From: Streptomyces sp. NBC_01255
Lineage (GTDB): Bacteria > Actinomycetota > Actinomycetes > Streptomycetales > Streptomycetaceae
Direction: 5' to 3'
DNA length: 64,000 nt
Assembly (NCBI RefSeq): GCF_036226445.1
Contig: NZ_CP108474.1
Location: 4,774,001-4,838,000 of the forward strand
A program made the translations under genes and the position numbers. Numbering within the stretch: the stretch's first letter is position 1; the number at the start of each line of letters is the position of its first letter. Positions 45,950 through 57,614 of this stretch are shown here, in pieces. Under the pieces are notes generated by a model. It had not been told where the DNA came from, did no database searches, and worked only from the letters and a program-made list of their open reading frames with translations.

Positions 45950-46282
45950 GTGGCACAGAAGGTTCAGGTCCTTCTTGTCGACGACCTCGACGGCATCGAG
46001 GCGGACGAGACGGTGACGTTCGCGCTGGACGGCAAGACCTACGAGATCGACCTCACCACCGCAAACGCGGAAAAGCTCCGCGGCCTGCTCGAGCCGTACA
46101 CCACGGGCGGTCGTCGGACCGGTGGCCGCACCACGAGCGGACGCGGCAAGGGCCGTGTCGCGGCCGGCAGCCCCGACACCGCGAAGATTCGCGCGTGGGC
46201 CAAGGAGAACGGCTTGGACGTGAACGACCGCGGTCGTGTGCCCGCGACCGTCAAGGCCGCTTACGAGGACGCGAACCGCTGA
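45950..46282 (+). CDS. lsr2: Lsr2 family nucleoid-associated protein
   Basis: 110-residue Lsr2, a xenogeneic silencer that bridges AT-rich DNA (functional analogue of H-NS). The N-terminal oligomerisation domain reads VQVLLVDDLDGIEADETVTF. The C-terminal domain has the AT-hook-like NDRGRVPATVKAAYEDANR with the minor-groove RGR. GTG 45950 is chosen with AAAGGAAA upstream; an in-frame ATG at 45935 would remove that site. The leader (about 45885-45945) is AT-rich for this genome, which fits autoregulation. Its 3' end overlaps the convergent gene by 22 bp. Confidence 0.95.
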   Translation: MAQKVQVLLVDDLDGIEADETVTFALDGKTYEIDLTTANAEKLRGLLEPYTTGGRRTGGRTTSGRGKGRVAAGSPDTAKIRAWAKENGLDVNDRGRVPATVKAAYEDANR

Positions 46283-46869
46283 GGCGACAGCTGCTGAGGC
46301 GCCGGGCCACCGGTCCGGGCACTCAGCAGCCGCACCCGGTGGCACTCCGCCGCGGCGGCGGCCACGAGGCGCACCAGGCAGGGGGCGTCCGCACCGCCCC
46401 AGGGTGCGGACCGCAGGGCCGGAAGCGAGGACTCGACCTCGCGGCCCGGCGCGGGCGGCCGCAGCCAGACCGCGGCACCCGGCGCGCCGGATCCGCCCCG
46501 CCCCGGGGGAAGGGGCGCGGTCATCCGGCCGTCGGTGCCCAGGATCGCGAGATCCAGTGAGATCCCGCCCCACTCGAGCCAGTCGAGCAGCCCCGGGAGC
46601 TCCTCCGCGCTCCCCGCGGCCACGAGCAGCCGCATCCGGCGCCCCATCAGGGCCACCGGACCCGTGGCCGCGCCCATCCGGCGCAGGACACCACGGCCGG
46701 CCGTGGCGGGCAGCTCCAGGACGTCGAAACGCAGCCCCGTGACCAGCTGCACCGGGGGCCCGGGCACCGCGGCCCAGCCGAGTCCGTGCTCGTACCACCG
46801 CGCCAGACCGCCGACGCCGTCACCATCGCCGTCCAGCGGCGAGCGGGGAAACGGGACGGTGAAGGCCAT
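46261..46869 (-). CDS. Hypothetical protein resembling prim-pol-type N-terminal domains
   Basis: 202 residues. The segments WYEHGLGWAAVPGPPVQLVT, GLRFDVLELPATAGRGVLRR, MGRRMRLLVAAGSAEELPGL, LDWLEWGGISLDLAILGTDG and RMTAPLPPG recall the Streptomyces proteins annotated as bifunctional primase/polymerase N-terminal-like. The metal-binding acidic motif of real prim-pols is not evident, so enzymatic activity is not claimed. ATG 46869 has GGGAG about 10 bases upstream. It is convergent with lsr2, the two coding regions overlapping by 22 bp, and divergent from clpC. Confidence 0.68.
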   Translation of the reverse strand: MAFTVPFPRSPLDGDGDGVGGLARWYEHGLGWAAVPGPPVQLVTGLRFDVLELPATAGRGVLRRMGAATGPVALMGRRMRLLVAAGSAEELPGLLDWLEWGGISLDLAILGTDGRMTAPLPPGRGGSGAPGAAVWLRPPAPGREVESSLPALRSAPWGGADAPCLVRLVAAAAAECHRVRLLSARTGGPAPQQLSPQRFASS

Positions 46870-46997
46870 GCCCGGCGCAACTCCCGCGAACCCCTCTTGG
46901 TTACGCCCACAGCCCGTCCGCGGTGACGTACGGTCCCGATCCGGATGCGCAAGGTGTCCGTGATGGGGCGTACGGGCGCATTCGGCAGCGCAAGGTT

Positions 46998-47011
46998 GTT
47001 CGCTGGTAGCG
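46998..47011 (+). promoter_or_regulatory. ClgR-like box 1
   Basis: GTTCGC-TGGTA-GCG matches the published ClgR consensus GTTCGC-N5-GCG (from memory). ClgR activates clpP1, clpC1 and lon in Streptomyces. It lies about 330 bp before the clpC start. Confidence 0.55.
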
Positions 47012-47103
47012 GAGGGAACCGGGGTGCGCCGCATGGAGTGTCAGTGCTTACGGGTAAGACATTCCTAGTGGAGAGGGGCGACTCGCGGGCTTCGGCGTCT
47101 CAC

Positions 47104-47117
47104 GTTCGCCATCGGCG
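47104..47117 (+). promoter_or_regulatory. ClgR-like box 2
   Basis: GTTCGC-CATCG-GCG, same pattern and orientation as box 1, 106 bp downstream of it (about ten helical turns) and 225 bp before the clpC start. Confidence 0.6.
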
Positions 47118-47341
47118 TACTCAAGGCGCGGCTAACTACTTGGCCTGCGGGAACATCGTCTCGCACCATCGGGTTGGAGCATTTGTCGGTTGTTCGGCGG
47201 CAGGTCTCCCCGCGGAAGAGGGGTGATCCGGACGGATGTCGGCAGTTGGAATGAGCGGTCCCCGCTTGCGGGACTAAGCTGCGGAAGGACAGGGAGGGGA
47301 TCGACCCCTAACTGACTGACCGCTCTGAGGAGCGATTAACG

Positions 47342-49864
<2,523 letters not shown>

Positions 49865-49888
49865 CGCCGCGCTGAGCCGGTAGCGCTG

Positions 49889-49935
49889 AAGGGGCGGCCC
49901 CGGAACCTTGATGGTTCCGGGGCCGCCCCTTGTTT
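49889..49935. terminator. Terminator after clpC
   Basis: AAGGGGCGGCCCCGGAACC pairs perfectly over 19 bp with 49913-49931 across the loop TTGAT, followed by GTTTC. It sits between clpC and the convergent NACHT gene (stop at 49941), so it probably serves both strands. Confidence 0.9.
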
Positions 49936-49940
49936 CTGGG

Positions 49941-52676
49941 TCAGGTGGAGATCTCGATGTGAGGCGGGAGGTGCTCCGTGCCGGTGAGTTCGGCCGCAGG
50001 GGCGATCAGGTGACGCAGGTGGGGAAGGCGCGCGAGCGGAGCCACGTCCCATTGGGCCTCTGGCCGCTCACCGACCAGTGTGAGCGCGTACAGGCGGGGG
50101 AAGGCATCGGTGATCAGCTGGCAGGGGGGCTCGTCAGAGGTGACCCACACTTCGAGCACCACGATCTGCGGCAGACGGAGCGCCGTCTGGGAGTCGAACA
50201 GATCGTGGAGGTGATCTTCGAACAGAGTGAGCCTCCGTACGTCGGGCAGTAGGGGACGGAGGGGTGCGAGGCCGGCATCGGTGACTCCCCACCTGATGTC
50301 CAAGGACTCGGGCCGTAGACCGAGCCGGACCAGCAGAGCACCTTGTTCGTCGTTCGCGATGGTGTAGTCCAGCCCGTCCGGGGCGAGCCTGGCGACGATC
50401 TCCTCGGCGTACTGGTCCGTGTCGAATCGGGACCACGCCCAGATGAGCTGGGACCGGACCTCCAGGGCAGGGTGACCGGTGAACAGGGCCAGATAGGGAA
50501 TTGCCGCATCGGCGGTGACATGGGTCGCCGCCGTCACCACCATCTGGGCTTCCTTGTCGCCGAGACCCTCCGGTCCCGGCAGCAGGTCGAGGACCAGGCG
50601 CCCCACGCCGGCCAATTCGCGCGCCTCCGCCGCCGTGCGCGGCGGGATCACCTCCGCGGTGCGGGCCAGTAGCTCCTGCCGTACCTCCGGGGCCACCTCC
50701 GTCGCGTGCTCCAGGGCCGTCGCCGCCAGGATCACGAGCCGCAGCCGGGTGCGGCGGTCCTCCGTCGCGTCCGCCGCGGTCAGCAGCTCGCGGAGGATCT
50801 CCGCGCACTCGCGCGGCCGAGCATGGCCCAGCGCCATGCGGATGACGTCCTCCCACTGGTCGTCCGCCGCGTGCCGGACCAGGACGCCGATGTCCCAGCG
50901 GTCCACGAGAGCCTTCGCCGCCAGGTAGTCCTGGAACGTGCGGTGGACGAACTCGACCGTGTCGGCCGTCGGCTCGCGGAGCAGGCCGCTGCGGTGGAGG
51001 AGGTGGGTGAAGACCGCGTCCGGGGCGTACGCCGAGGCCTCCTGGACCGCCGGGACGGCCTCCGCGACGATCTTCTCCGCGTGGGTCCGGTCCAGCGTCG
51101 TCCGGCCGTTCAGCGTCAGCCAGTACGCGAGCCGCTGGATCAGCTGGATCTGTGGGGCCTCGTCGAGCACGAGTCCGGACGGGGCGCCCATGTCGCGCTC
51201 GCGGTCGCGCCGCGAGAGGAGCATCGACAGGGCGGCCTCGTAGAGCGCCTTGCGGCCGCGGGGCAGGAAGCCGCGCCGGTCGCGGTGGAGCGCGCAGATC
51301 AGACCGCACATCAGGGGGTTGGTGGCGAGCTGGGCGACGTGCTCGGTGGTGCGGAGCGCGTCGAGGAGCGGCTGCTCGTACGGTGCGGCCTCCGGCCCGG
51401 CGGCCCGGTGCCAGCGGCGTACGAAGGTGGCGACCTCGGCCCGGGTCATGGGGGAGAGGGCCAGCTCGGTGAAGCCCTCGGGGGCCAGCCAGTCGTCCCG
51501 TACGGCCGTGGGGCGCGAGGTCACGAGCCAGCGGTTGCCCTCGTACGTGTCGAGGAGACCGCGGAGCCACTCGCGGGCCCGGCCGCGCTCGGCCTCGGGG
51601 ATCTCGTCGATGCCGTCCACCAGAACCAGGCCCCGTCCGGCCGCCAGGACGCGGTCGGCCCAGCCCTCGGGAGGGGTGAGCGGGCAGCCGACGGCGGCGA
51701 GGAAGCGGTCGGGGGAGGGGAGCCGCTCGCCGTGGCGGGTGAGGGTGCGCAGGGGGAGGACGAACGGGACGCGGCCGTAGAGGTAGCCCATGCCGTCCGC
51801 CGGCTTCTCCGCCGCCGCGGAGGTCGTCAGCCATTGCACGAGCGTCGTCTTGCCCGCGCCGGCGAGGCCCCGCAGGAGGACCTTGTCGTGCCGGGCGAGG
51901 GCAAGGTCGGCGCGGGCGACGACCTGGTCCCCCTCCGGGCCGTGGAGGCGGTCCACCGGGCCGGACCCCGTCGCCTCCAGCGACAGATACGCCACGTCCA
52001 GCGGCCATCGGTCCGGTGAGTCGTGCAGATCGATGCCGTAGATGGTGAGGCGGCCGTGCTTCTTCGCCAGGTGCGCCAGGTAGCGCCGCTCGAACTCCGC
52101 GTCCCGCTTGTCCACCCTCGGCGTCCGGCGGATGACCTCGTCGATCTTCGCGATGAGTTCCGTCTGGCCGCGCGTCTGCTCGACCAGGCTGCGGGCGATG
52201 AACGTGGACCGCTGGGTGAAGAACTCCAGGATGTGGAGGCAGGCCCATTCGGTCATCGACTCCAGATAGAGGACCGAGTCGGCGGAGAGGCCGTCGGGGG
52301 CCGGGGCCGCCGCCCGCAGGCGGCGGGCGAGGGCGCGGTGGCCGAGGCGGACGGCCTGGACGTCGTCCATGTCGAGGTCGCCGAGGGCGAGGAGGGTCGT
52401 CCCCAGGGTGTGGGCGACGGCCTCGGTCTCGTCCGTGGGGAACGGGGCCTCACCGCCCTCGCTCCGGGAGCGCTCGACCAGAGTCGCCGCGAGCCCTCGG
52501 ACGTCCTTCTCCGTGAGCGTGCGCTTCTCGCCGCGGAAGGAGAGGAGGCCGGAGAGCCGCACCTTGGGCGCGTTCCCGGTGAGCCCGGCGCCTGGACCAT
52601 CGCTGACCAGCAGTTTCTTCAGGAGTGGGCCGATCGCCGCTGACGCGAGGCGCGTGCCGATGAGTGCCGGTTCCAT
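49941..52676 (-). CDS. NACHT-domain STAND ATPase (bacterial NLR-like)
   Basis: 911-residue signal-transduction ATPase. Residues 1-~200 are a helical N-terminal domain (possible effector or NACHT N-terminal helical domain). The NACHT module has Walker A GLAGAGKTTLVQWL at 270-283, Walker B LVLVDGIDEIP at 350-360 and a sensor strand WLVTSRPT at 383-390, followed by the winged-helix region with ATNPLMCGLICAL and FVHRTFQDYLAAKAL. The C-terminal ~270 residues are helical then leucine-rich (DVRRLTLFEDHLHDLF, RLYALTLVGERPEA, RLPHLRHL), resembling sensor repeats. Bacterial NACHT proteins have antiphage activity in published work; here that is inferred. ATG 52676 follows GGGGGA. The gene is solitary. 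Confidence 0.9.
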   Translation of the reverse strand: MEPALIGTRLASAAIGPLLKKLLVSDGPGAGLTGNAPKVRLSGLLSFRGEKRTLTEKDVRGLAATLVERSRSEGGEAPFPTDETEAVAHTLGTTLLALGDLDMDDVQAVRLGHRALARRLRAAAPAPDGLSADSVLYLESMTEWACLHILEFFTQRSTFIARSLVEQTRGQTELIAKIDEVIRRTPRVDKRDAEFERRYLAHLAKKHGRLTIYGIDLHDSPDRWPLDVAYLSLEATGSGPVDRLHGPEGDQVVARADLALARHDKVLLRGLAGAGKTTLVQWLTTSAAAEKPADGMGYLYGRVPFVLPLRTLTRHGERLPSPDRFLAAVGCPLTPPEGWADRVLAAGRGLVLVDGIDEIPEAERGRAREWLRGLLDTYEGNRWLVTSRPTAVRDDWLAPEGFTELALSPMTRAEVATFVRRWHRAAGPEAAPYEQPLLDALRTTEHVAQLATNPLMCGLICALHRDRRGFLPRGRKALYEAALSMLLSRRDRERDMGAPSGLVLDEAPQIQLIQRLAYWLTLNGRTTLDRTHAEKIVAEAVPAVQEASAYAPDAVFTHLLHRSGLLREPTADTVEFVHRTFQDYLAAKALVDRWDIGVLVRHAADDQWEDVIRMALGHARPRECAEILRELLTAADATEDRRTRLRLVILAATALEHATEVAPEVRQELLARTAEVIPPRTAAEARELAGVGRLVLDLLPGPEGLGDKEAQMVVTAATHVTADAAIPYLALFTGHPALEVRSQLIWAWSRFDTDQYAEEIVARLAPDGLDYTIANDEQGALLVRLGLRPESLDIRWGVTDAGLAPLRPLLPDVRRLTLFEDHLHDLFDSQTALRLPQIVVLEVWVTSDEPPCQLITDAFPRLYALTLVGERPEAQWDVAPLARLPHLRHLIAPAAELTGTEHLPPHIEIST

Positions 52677-53153
52677 GTGTGTCCCCCCGTGGGTCCCCGA
52701 AGCGGTCAGCGTAGTGCGGGACGGTCTTCCGGACGGCTCGGTTGCGTGACCCAGGTCCCATTGGCGGTCGGCGCCGGGTGACAAGGCGCACAGGCGTTTC
52801 GAGGGGTACTAACCGGAATAGTGGCGACCTTTGGTGGTGATTCAGGACGTTCAGGGATCAACCGTCGGGACTTTAGGCCTGAAGGGTCCCGAACCGGGCG
52901 GGGAGCGGCCTTTCGGGCAGTTCTGGCCCCCCTCGACGTGCGGTTAAACGGGTTTCCTTGTGGCGGTATGTCCGCTTTCAGTACTTGAAGCCAAGGCCGT
53001 CAAGGGTCGATCTCCCCCGGAGATCGCTACGACGCAATGTCGTAGATGGGGTGTTTTGGGCTGGGCGGGGGTCCGGGTTACCAAGGATGAGCAAGCCCGG
53101 CGCCACGCACCGTTCGCGTCGGGTCCCGTACTTCCCCGGAGGTTTTCCCCCGT
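52677..53153 (+). promoter_or_regulatory. 477-bp leader/promoter region of the M23 peptidase gene
   Basis: No convincing gene is seen. The left part holds the promoter of the NACHT gene. To the right, TTGTGG (about 52959) and TACTTG (about 52983), spaced 18 bp, could be a promoter. They are followed by two abutting hairpins (53008-53045), a G-rich stretch, and GGAGG at 53138-53142. That would give a leader of about 160 nt. I looked for the c-di-AMP (ydaO) riboswitch common before Streptomyces hydrolase genes and did not find its conserved core. Confidence 0.55.
53008..53045 (+). promoter_or_regulatory. Two abutting perfect stem-loops in leader RNA
   Basis: CGATCTCC-CCC-GGAGATCG (53008-53026) is followed with no gap by CTACGAC-GCAAT-GTCGTAG (53027-53045). 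Back-to-back perfect hairpins of 8 and 7 bp in a 5' leader suggest an RNA regulatory or stabilising structure, or a pair of protein-binding sites. Confidence 0.6.
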
Positions 53154-53867
53154 ATGTCGAAGCGCGTCATGAACCCCGCCGCCCGTGTCACCGCCGTCGC
53201 TCTCACCGTCGCCGGTCTGGGAGCGTCGCTGGTGGCCGGAGCAGGGTCCGCCTTCGCCGCCGAGGGCAAGGCCGTCGCCCCGGTCGCCGCGACCGCGTCC
53301 GCCGCCGTCGCGGCCCAGGCCGAGACCCAGGCCCACGTCGCCGCCCAGGTGAAGGCCGCCGCCGCGAAGGCCGCAGCGCAGAAGGCCGCCACCGCGAAGG
53401 CCGTCGCCGTGAAGGCCACCCCCGTGAAGGCCGCGAAGAAGGCGACCCCGTCCTGGGTCAAGCCGGTCGCCTCGTACACCCTCTCCGCCAGCTACAACCA
53501 GGGCGGCGCCATGTGGGCCCACAAGCACTCCGGCCAGGACTTCGCCGTCCCGACCGGCACCCCGGTCAAGGCCGCGGGCGCGGGCACCGTCGTGAAGGCC
53601 GGCCCGAACGGCGGCGGCGACGGCCCCGCGTACGGAAACGCGATCGTCGTCAAGCACGCCAACGGCACGTACTCGCAGTACGCCCACCTGTCGAAGATCA
53701 AGGTCAACGTCGGCCAGAAGGTCGCCGCCGGTCAGCAGATCGCCCTCTCGGGCAACACCGGCAACTCCTCCGGCCCGCACCTGCACTTCGAGATCCGTAC
53801 GACCCCGAACTACGGCTCCTCCGTGAACCCGGCCGCCTTCCTGCGGTCCCACGGCGTGAGCATCTAA
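53154..53867 (+). CDS. Secreted M23-family metallopeptidase
   Basis: 237 residues. A signal peptide (VTAVALTVAGLGASLVAGAG then SAFAAEG with an AFA cleavage box) precedes an Ala/Lys-rich linker (KAAAAKAAAQKAATAK-like) and the LytM/M23 domain. Zinc ligands are in WAHKHSGQDFAVPTG (HxxxD) and GPHLHFEI (HxH). The linker is lysine-rich and may bind the anionic wall. The enzyme should cleave peptidoglycan cross-bridges or stems outside the cell. ATG 53154 follows GGAGG by 11 bases. It is convergent with the TetR gene. Confidence 0.93.
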   Translation: MSKRVMNPAARVTAVALTVAGLGASLVAGAGSAFAAEGKAVAPVAATASAAVAAQAETQAHVAAQVKAAAAKAAAQKAATAKAVAVKATPVKAAKKATPSWVKPVASYTLSASYNQGGAMWAHKHSGQDFAVPTGTPVKAAGAGTVVKAGPNGGGDGPAYGNAIVVKHANGTYSQYAHLSKIKVNVGQKVAAGQQIALSGNTGNSSGPHLHFEIRTTPNYGSSVNPAAFLRSHGVSI

Positions 53868-53873
53868 GCTCCG

Positions 53874-54437
53874 CTACCCGGCCCCGTGGGCCTGGTTCAG
53901 CAGACCGAGGGCGACCTCGAGGACGGCTTCGCGCTTCTCCTCGGAGTCGCCCTCGACGTTGTCCATGAAGAACATCCCCGCGTGGAGCGTGAAGATCGCG
54001 CTCACGCAGCGCACCCGGTCGCGCACGGTGAAGTCGGGCTCCTGGATCAGGCCGCTCAGTTCGAGCATCCGCTCCTTGAAGGTCAGGCCGATGCTCAGCT
54101 CGCGGACGGCCGCCTGGTTCTCCTGCATGAAGCGGAACAGCGGGTACGCGCTGATCAGGGATGCCTGGTAGCGGCGGAGGATCTCCTCCCTCACCTCCAG
54201 CGTGCGCGGCTGCTCCTGCGCCCATGCGATCAGCTCGTCCACGGGCCGGGTGAGGTCCTGGAAGATGCCGATGATGATGTCTTCCTTGGTCTTGAAGTGG
54301 TAGTAGAGCGCGGCCTTGGTGACGTCGAGGTGCTCGGCGATCTCACGCAGGCTCGTCTTCTCGTAGCCCTGTTCGGCGAAGAGCGCGAGGGCCACGTCCT
54401 GGATGCGCTGGCGGGTGTTGCCTCGTGCCTGGGCCAT
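53874..54437 (-). CDS. TetR-family transcriptional regulator
   Basis: 187 residues. The N-terminal helix-turn-helix is clear: RIQDVALALFAEQGYEKTSL, then REIAEHLDVTKAALYYHFKT. The C-terminal ligand domain ends DNVEGDSEEKREAVLEVALG. It is divergent from an MFS efflux gene, with two matching inverted repeats in the 97-bp gap. The expected role is repression of itself and the pump until a toxic ligand binds. The ligand is unknown. Confidence 0.95.
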   Translation of the reverse strand: MAQARGNTRQRIQDVALALFAEQGYEKTSLREIAEHLDVTKAALYYHFKTKEDIIIGIFQDLTRPVDELIAWAQEQPRTLEVREEILRRYQASLISAYPLFRFMQENQAAVRELSIGLTFKERMLELSGLIQEPDFTVRDRVRCVSAIFTLHAGMFFMDNVEGDSEEKREAVLEVALGLLNQAHGAG

Positions 54438-54463
54438 GGCTGTTCTCGCTCTCCGACTTTTAC

Positions 54464-56124
<1,661 letters not shown>

Positions 56125-56132
56125 CGCCCGGC

Positions 56133-56186
56133 TGACACCCGGACCCCGGCTGACACCCGGACCCCGGCCGACGCCCGGACCCCGGA
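56133..56186. repeat. Three 18-bp tandem repeats after the MFS gene
   Basis: TGACACCCGGACCCCGGC is repeated at 56133-56150 and 56151-56168 exactly, then with changes at 56169-56186; a partial copy precedes (56122-56132) and includes the MFS stop codon. Confidence 0.9.
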
Positions 56187-56194
56187 CGCTCGTG

Positions 56195-56238
56195 TACGGC
56201 GGTGGGGCCGGTCCCGAAAGGGGCCCCCCACCGCCGTA
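56195..56238. terminator. Large bidirectional hairpin between MFS and cseC
   Basis: TACGGCGGTGGGG pairs over 13 bp with CCCCACCGCCGTA; the inner part extends the helix through GGTCCC/GGGGCC to a GAAA tetraloop. It lies between the convergent ends of the MFS gene (56124) and cseC (56260). Confidence 0.85.
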
Positions 56239-56259
56239 TCCGCTCCACGCACCGCGTCG

Positions 56260-57597
56260 TCAGTCCGGCAGCTGCTGCCCCAGCATCGGGAAGCTGCCCG
56301 TGTTCGTCGGCGCGTGGTCCGGCAGCCACAGCACCGCGATCGCGCCGCCCACCCCCTCCGGGGCCGCCGCCGAGGCCACGTTCCGGAAGGTCAGCCGGGC
56401 GCCGAGCACCCGCGCCTGGCCCGCCGCGATCGTCAGCCCCAGGCCGTGGCCCTGGCCCGCGCGGTCGCTCGTCCCCGTACGGAAGCGGCTCGGGCCCTCC
56501 TTGAGAAGCGCCTCGGGGAAGCCCGGACCGTGGTCGCGGACCCGTACCACCCGGCCCTCGACCGTGACCTCGACCGGCGGCTTGCCGTGCTTGGCGGCGT
56601 TGGCGAGGAGATTGCCGAGGATGCGCTCCAGGCGGCGCGGGTCGGTGTTCACCCAGGACTCGTGGACGACCCGGACGACCACCTCCGGATCGAGCGCCCG
56701 CACCCGCCGCTCCACGAACTCGCCGAGCGCGATCTCCTGGAGCTCGGCCCGCTCCGACGCGCTGTCGAGCCGGGCCACCTCCAGGACGTCCTCGACCAGC
56801 GTCCGCATCGCCTGCGCCCGGTCCCGTACTAGCTCGGTCGGCCGCCCCGGCGGCAGCAGCTCGGCCGCCGTGAGCAGCCCGGTCACGGGGGTGCGCAGCT
56901 CGTGCGCGATGTCCGCGGTGACCCGGCGCTCGGCCTCGATCCGCTCGTTCAGGGCGTCGGTCAGGGCGTCGACCGCCCGGGCCAGCTCGTCGGTCTCGTC
57001 CCGGACGACCCCGCCGATCGCGTCCCGTACCCGTACGTCCGTGTTGCCCTGGGCGACCCGCCCGGCCGCGGCGGCGGCCTTCCGCAGCCGCCGCGAGAGC
57101 TGGCCGCCGATGAGCACGCCGAGGGCGCAGCCGCCGAACACCACCGAGACCGAGCCGATGACGAGCGCCCGGTCCAGATCGTTCATGATCGCCGCGCTGC
57201 GGTCGGCGAAGGGGATGTGCAGCGACAGGACGTCGCCGTTGGCGAGGGGCACCGCGGCCCACACGTCGGGCGGCCCGCCGTGCCGGTGCTCCTGCACGTA
57301 CGTGCCGCGCCGCCGGTCCCGCATCAGCTGGTCGAGCTGGGGCGGCAGCGCCGGGTCGTTGATCTTCGTGCCGAAGCGGGGCTCCTTCGGCTTCGACGTC
57401 TCGTACATCCGCTGGGCGAAGAGCAGCCGCTCCATCTGCACCTCGCGCGCGTTGTCGAGCATCGAGATGCGGGCGGCGTTGTGCACGACCACGCTCAGCG
57501 TGACCGCGATGAGCGCGCCGACCGCCGCGATGGCGACGGCGATCTTCCAGCGGACCCCGGTACGGAGGGCGAGCGGCTTCACGGGGCGGAAGGACAT
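56260..57597 (-). CDS. cseC: Sensor histidine kinase CseC (SigE system)
   Basis: 445-residue membrane kinase. Helix 1 lies at about residues 17-38 and helix 2 at about 143-166, enclosing an extracytoplasmic sensor of ~105 residues. HAMP follows (RVAQGNTDVRVRDAIGGVVR region), then HisKA with His232 in ADIAHELRTPVTGLL and HATPase_c (RILGNLLANAAKH, RVRDHGPGFPE, GHGLGLTIAAGQARVLGA). Gene order sigE-cseA-cseB-cseC identifies it as CseC, which in S. coelicolor senses cell-wall damage and activates CseB. The start has no clear ribosome site; a GTG at codon 6 is an alternative. Confidence 0.93.
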   Translation of the reverse strand: MSFRPVKPLALRTGVRWKIAVAIAAVGALIAVTLSVVVHNAARISMLDNAREVQMERLLFAQRMYETSKPKEPRFGTKINDPALPPQLDQLMRDRRRGTYVQEHRHGGPPDVWAAVPLANGDVLSLHIPFADRSAAIMNDLDRALVIGSVSVVFGGCALGVLIGGQLSRRLRKAAAAAGRVAQGNTDVRVRDAIGGVVRDETDELARAVDALTDALNERIEAERRVTADIAHELRTPVTGLLTAAELLPPGRPTELVRDRAQAMRTLVEDVLEVARLDSASERAELQEIALGEFVERRVRALDPEVVVRVVHESWVNTDPRRLERILGNLLANAAKHGKPPVEVTVEGRVVRVRDHGPGFPEALLKEGPSRFRTGTSDRAGQGHGLGLTIAAGQARVLGARLTFRNVASAAAPEGVGGAIAVLWLPDHAPTNTGSFPMLGQQLPD

Positions 57598-57614
57598 CGG
57601 AAGGACACCGTTCC

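Larger units (their letters stand above)
46870..47341. promoter_or_regulatory. 472-bp region upstream of clpC
   Basis: No convincing gene is seen here. It holds the divergent promoters of the convergent-with-lsr2 gene and of clpC. Two ClgR-like boxes lie at 46998-47011 and 47104-47117. A short inverted repeat GTCCCCGC-TTGCGGGAC occurs near 47255-47273. A ribosome site GAGGAGCG lies 8-10 bases before the clpC ATG. The clpC transcription start is not placed. Confidence 0.6.

Noticed and set aside
47120..47160. CGGCTAACTAC, which resembles part of the 16S rRNA 530 region
   Set aside because: The match is about 11 bases with no further rRNA similarity on either side, so it is coincidental; no rRNA gene or fragment is present.
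52930..53153. c-di-AMP (ydaO-type) riboswitch before the M23 peptidase
   Set aside because: Expected from context, but the conserved GGGGGAACC, GGTGAA and CAGCTAACCTCG-like core elements could not be found; only simple hairpins are visible.
49941..53867. NACHT gene and M23 peptidase as one defence operon
   Set aside because: They are divergently transcribed with a 477-bp gap, and the peptidase has a secretion signal and its own leader, so there is no sign they act together.
53089..53968. Open frame starting MSKPGATHRSRR that overlaps the M23 peptidase in another frame
   Set aside because: Its start has no proper ribosome site and most of its length is an Arg-rich shadow of the real M23 gene; an upstream peptide is possible but unsupported.
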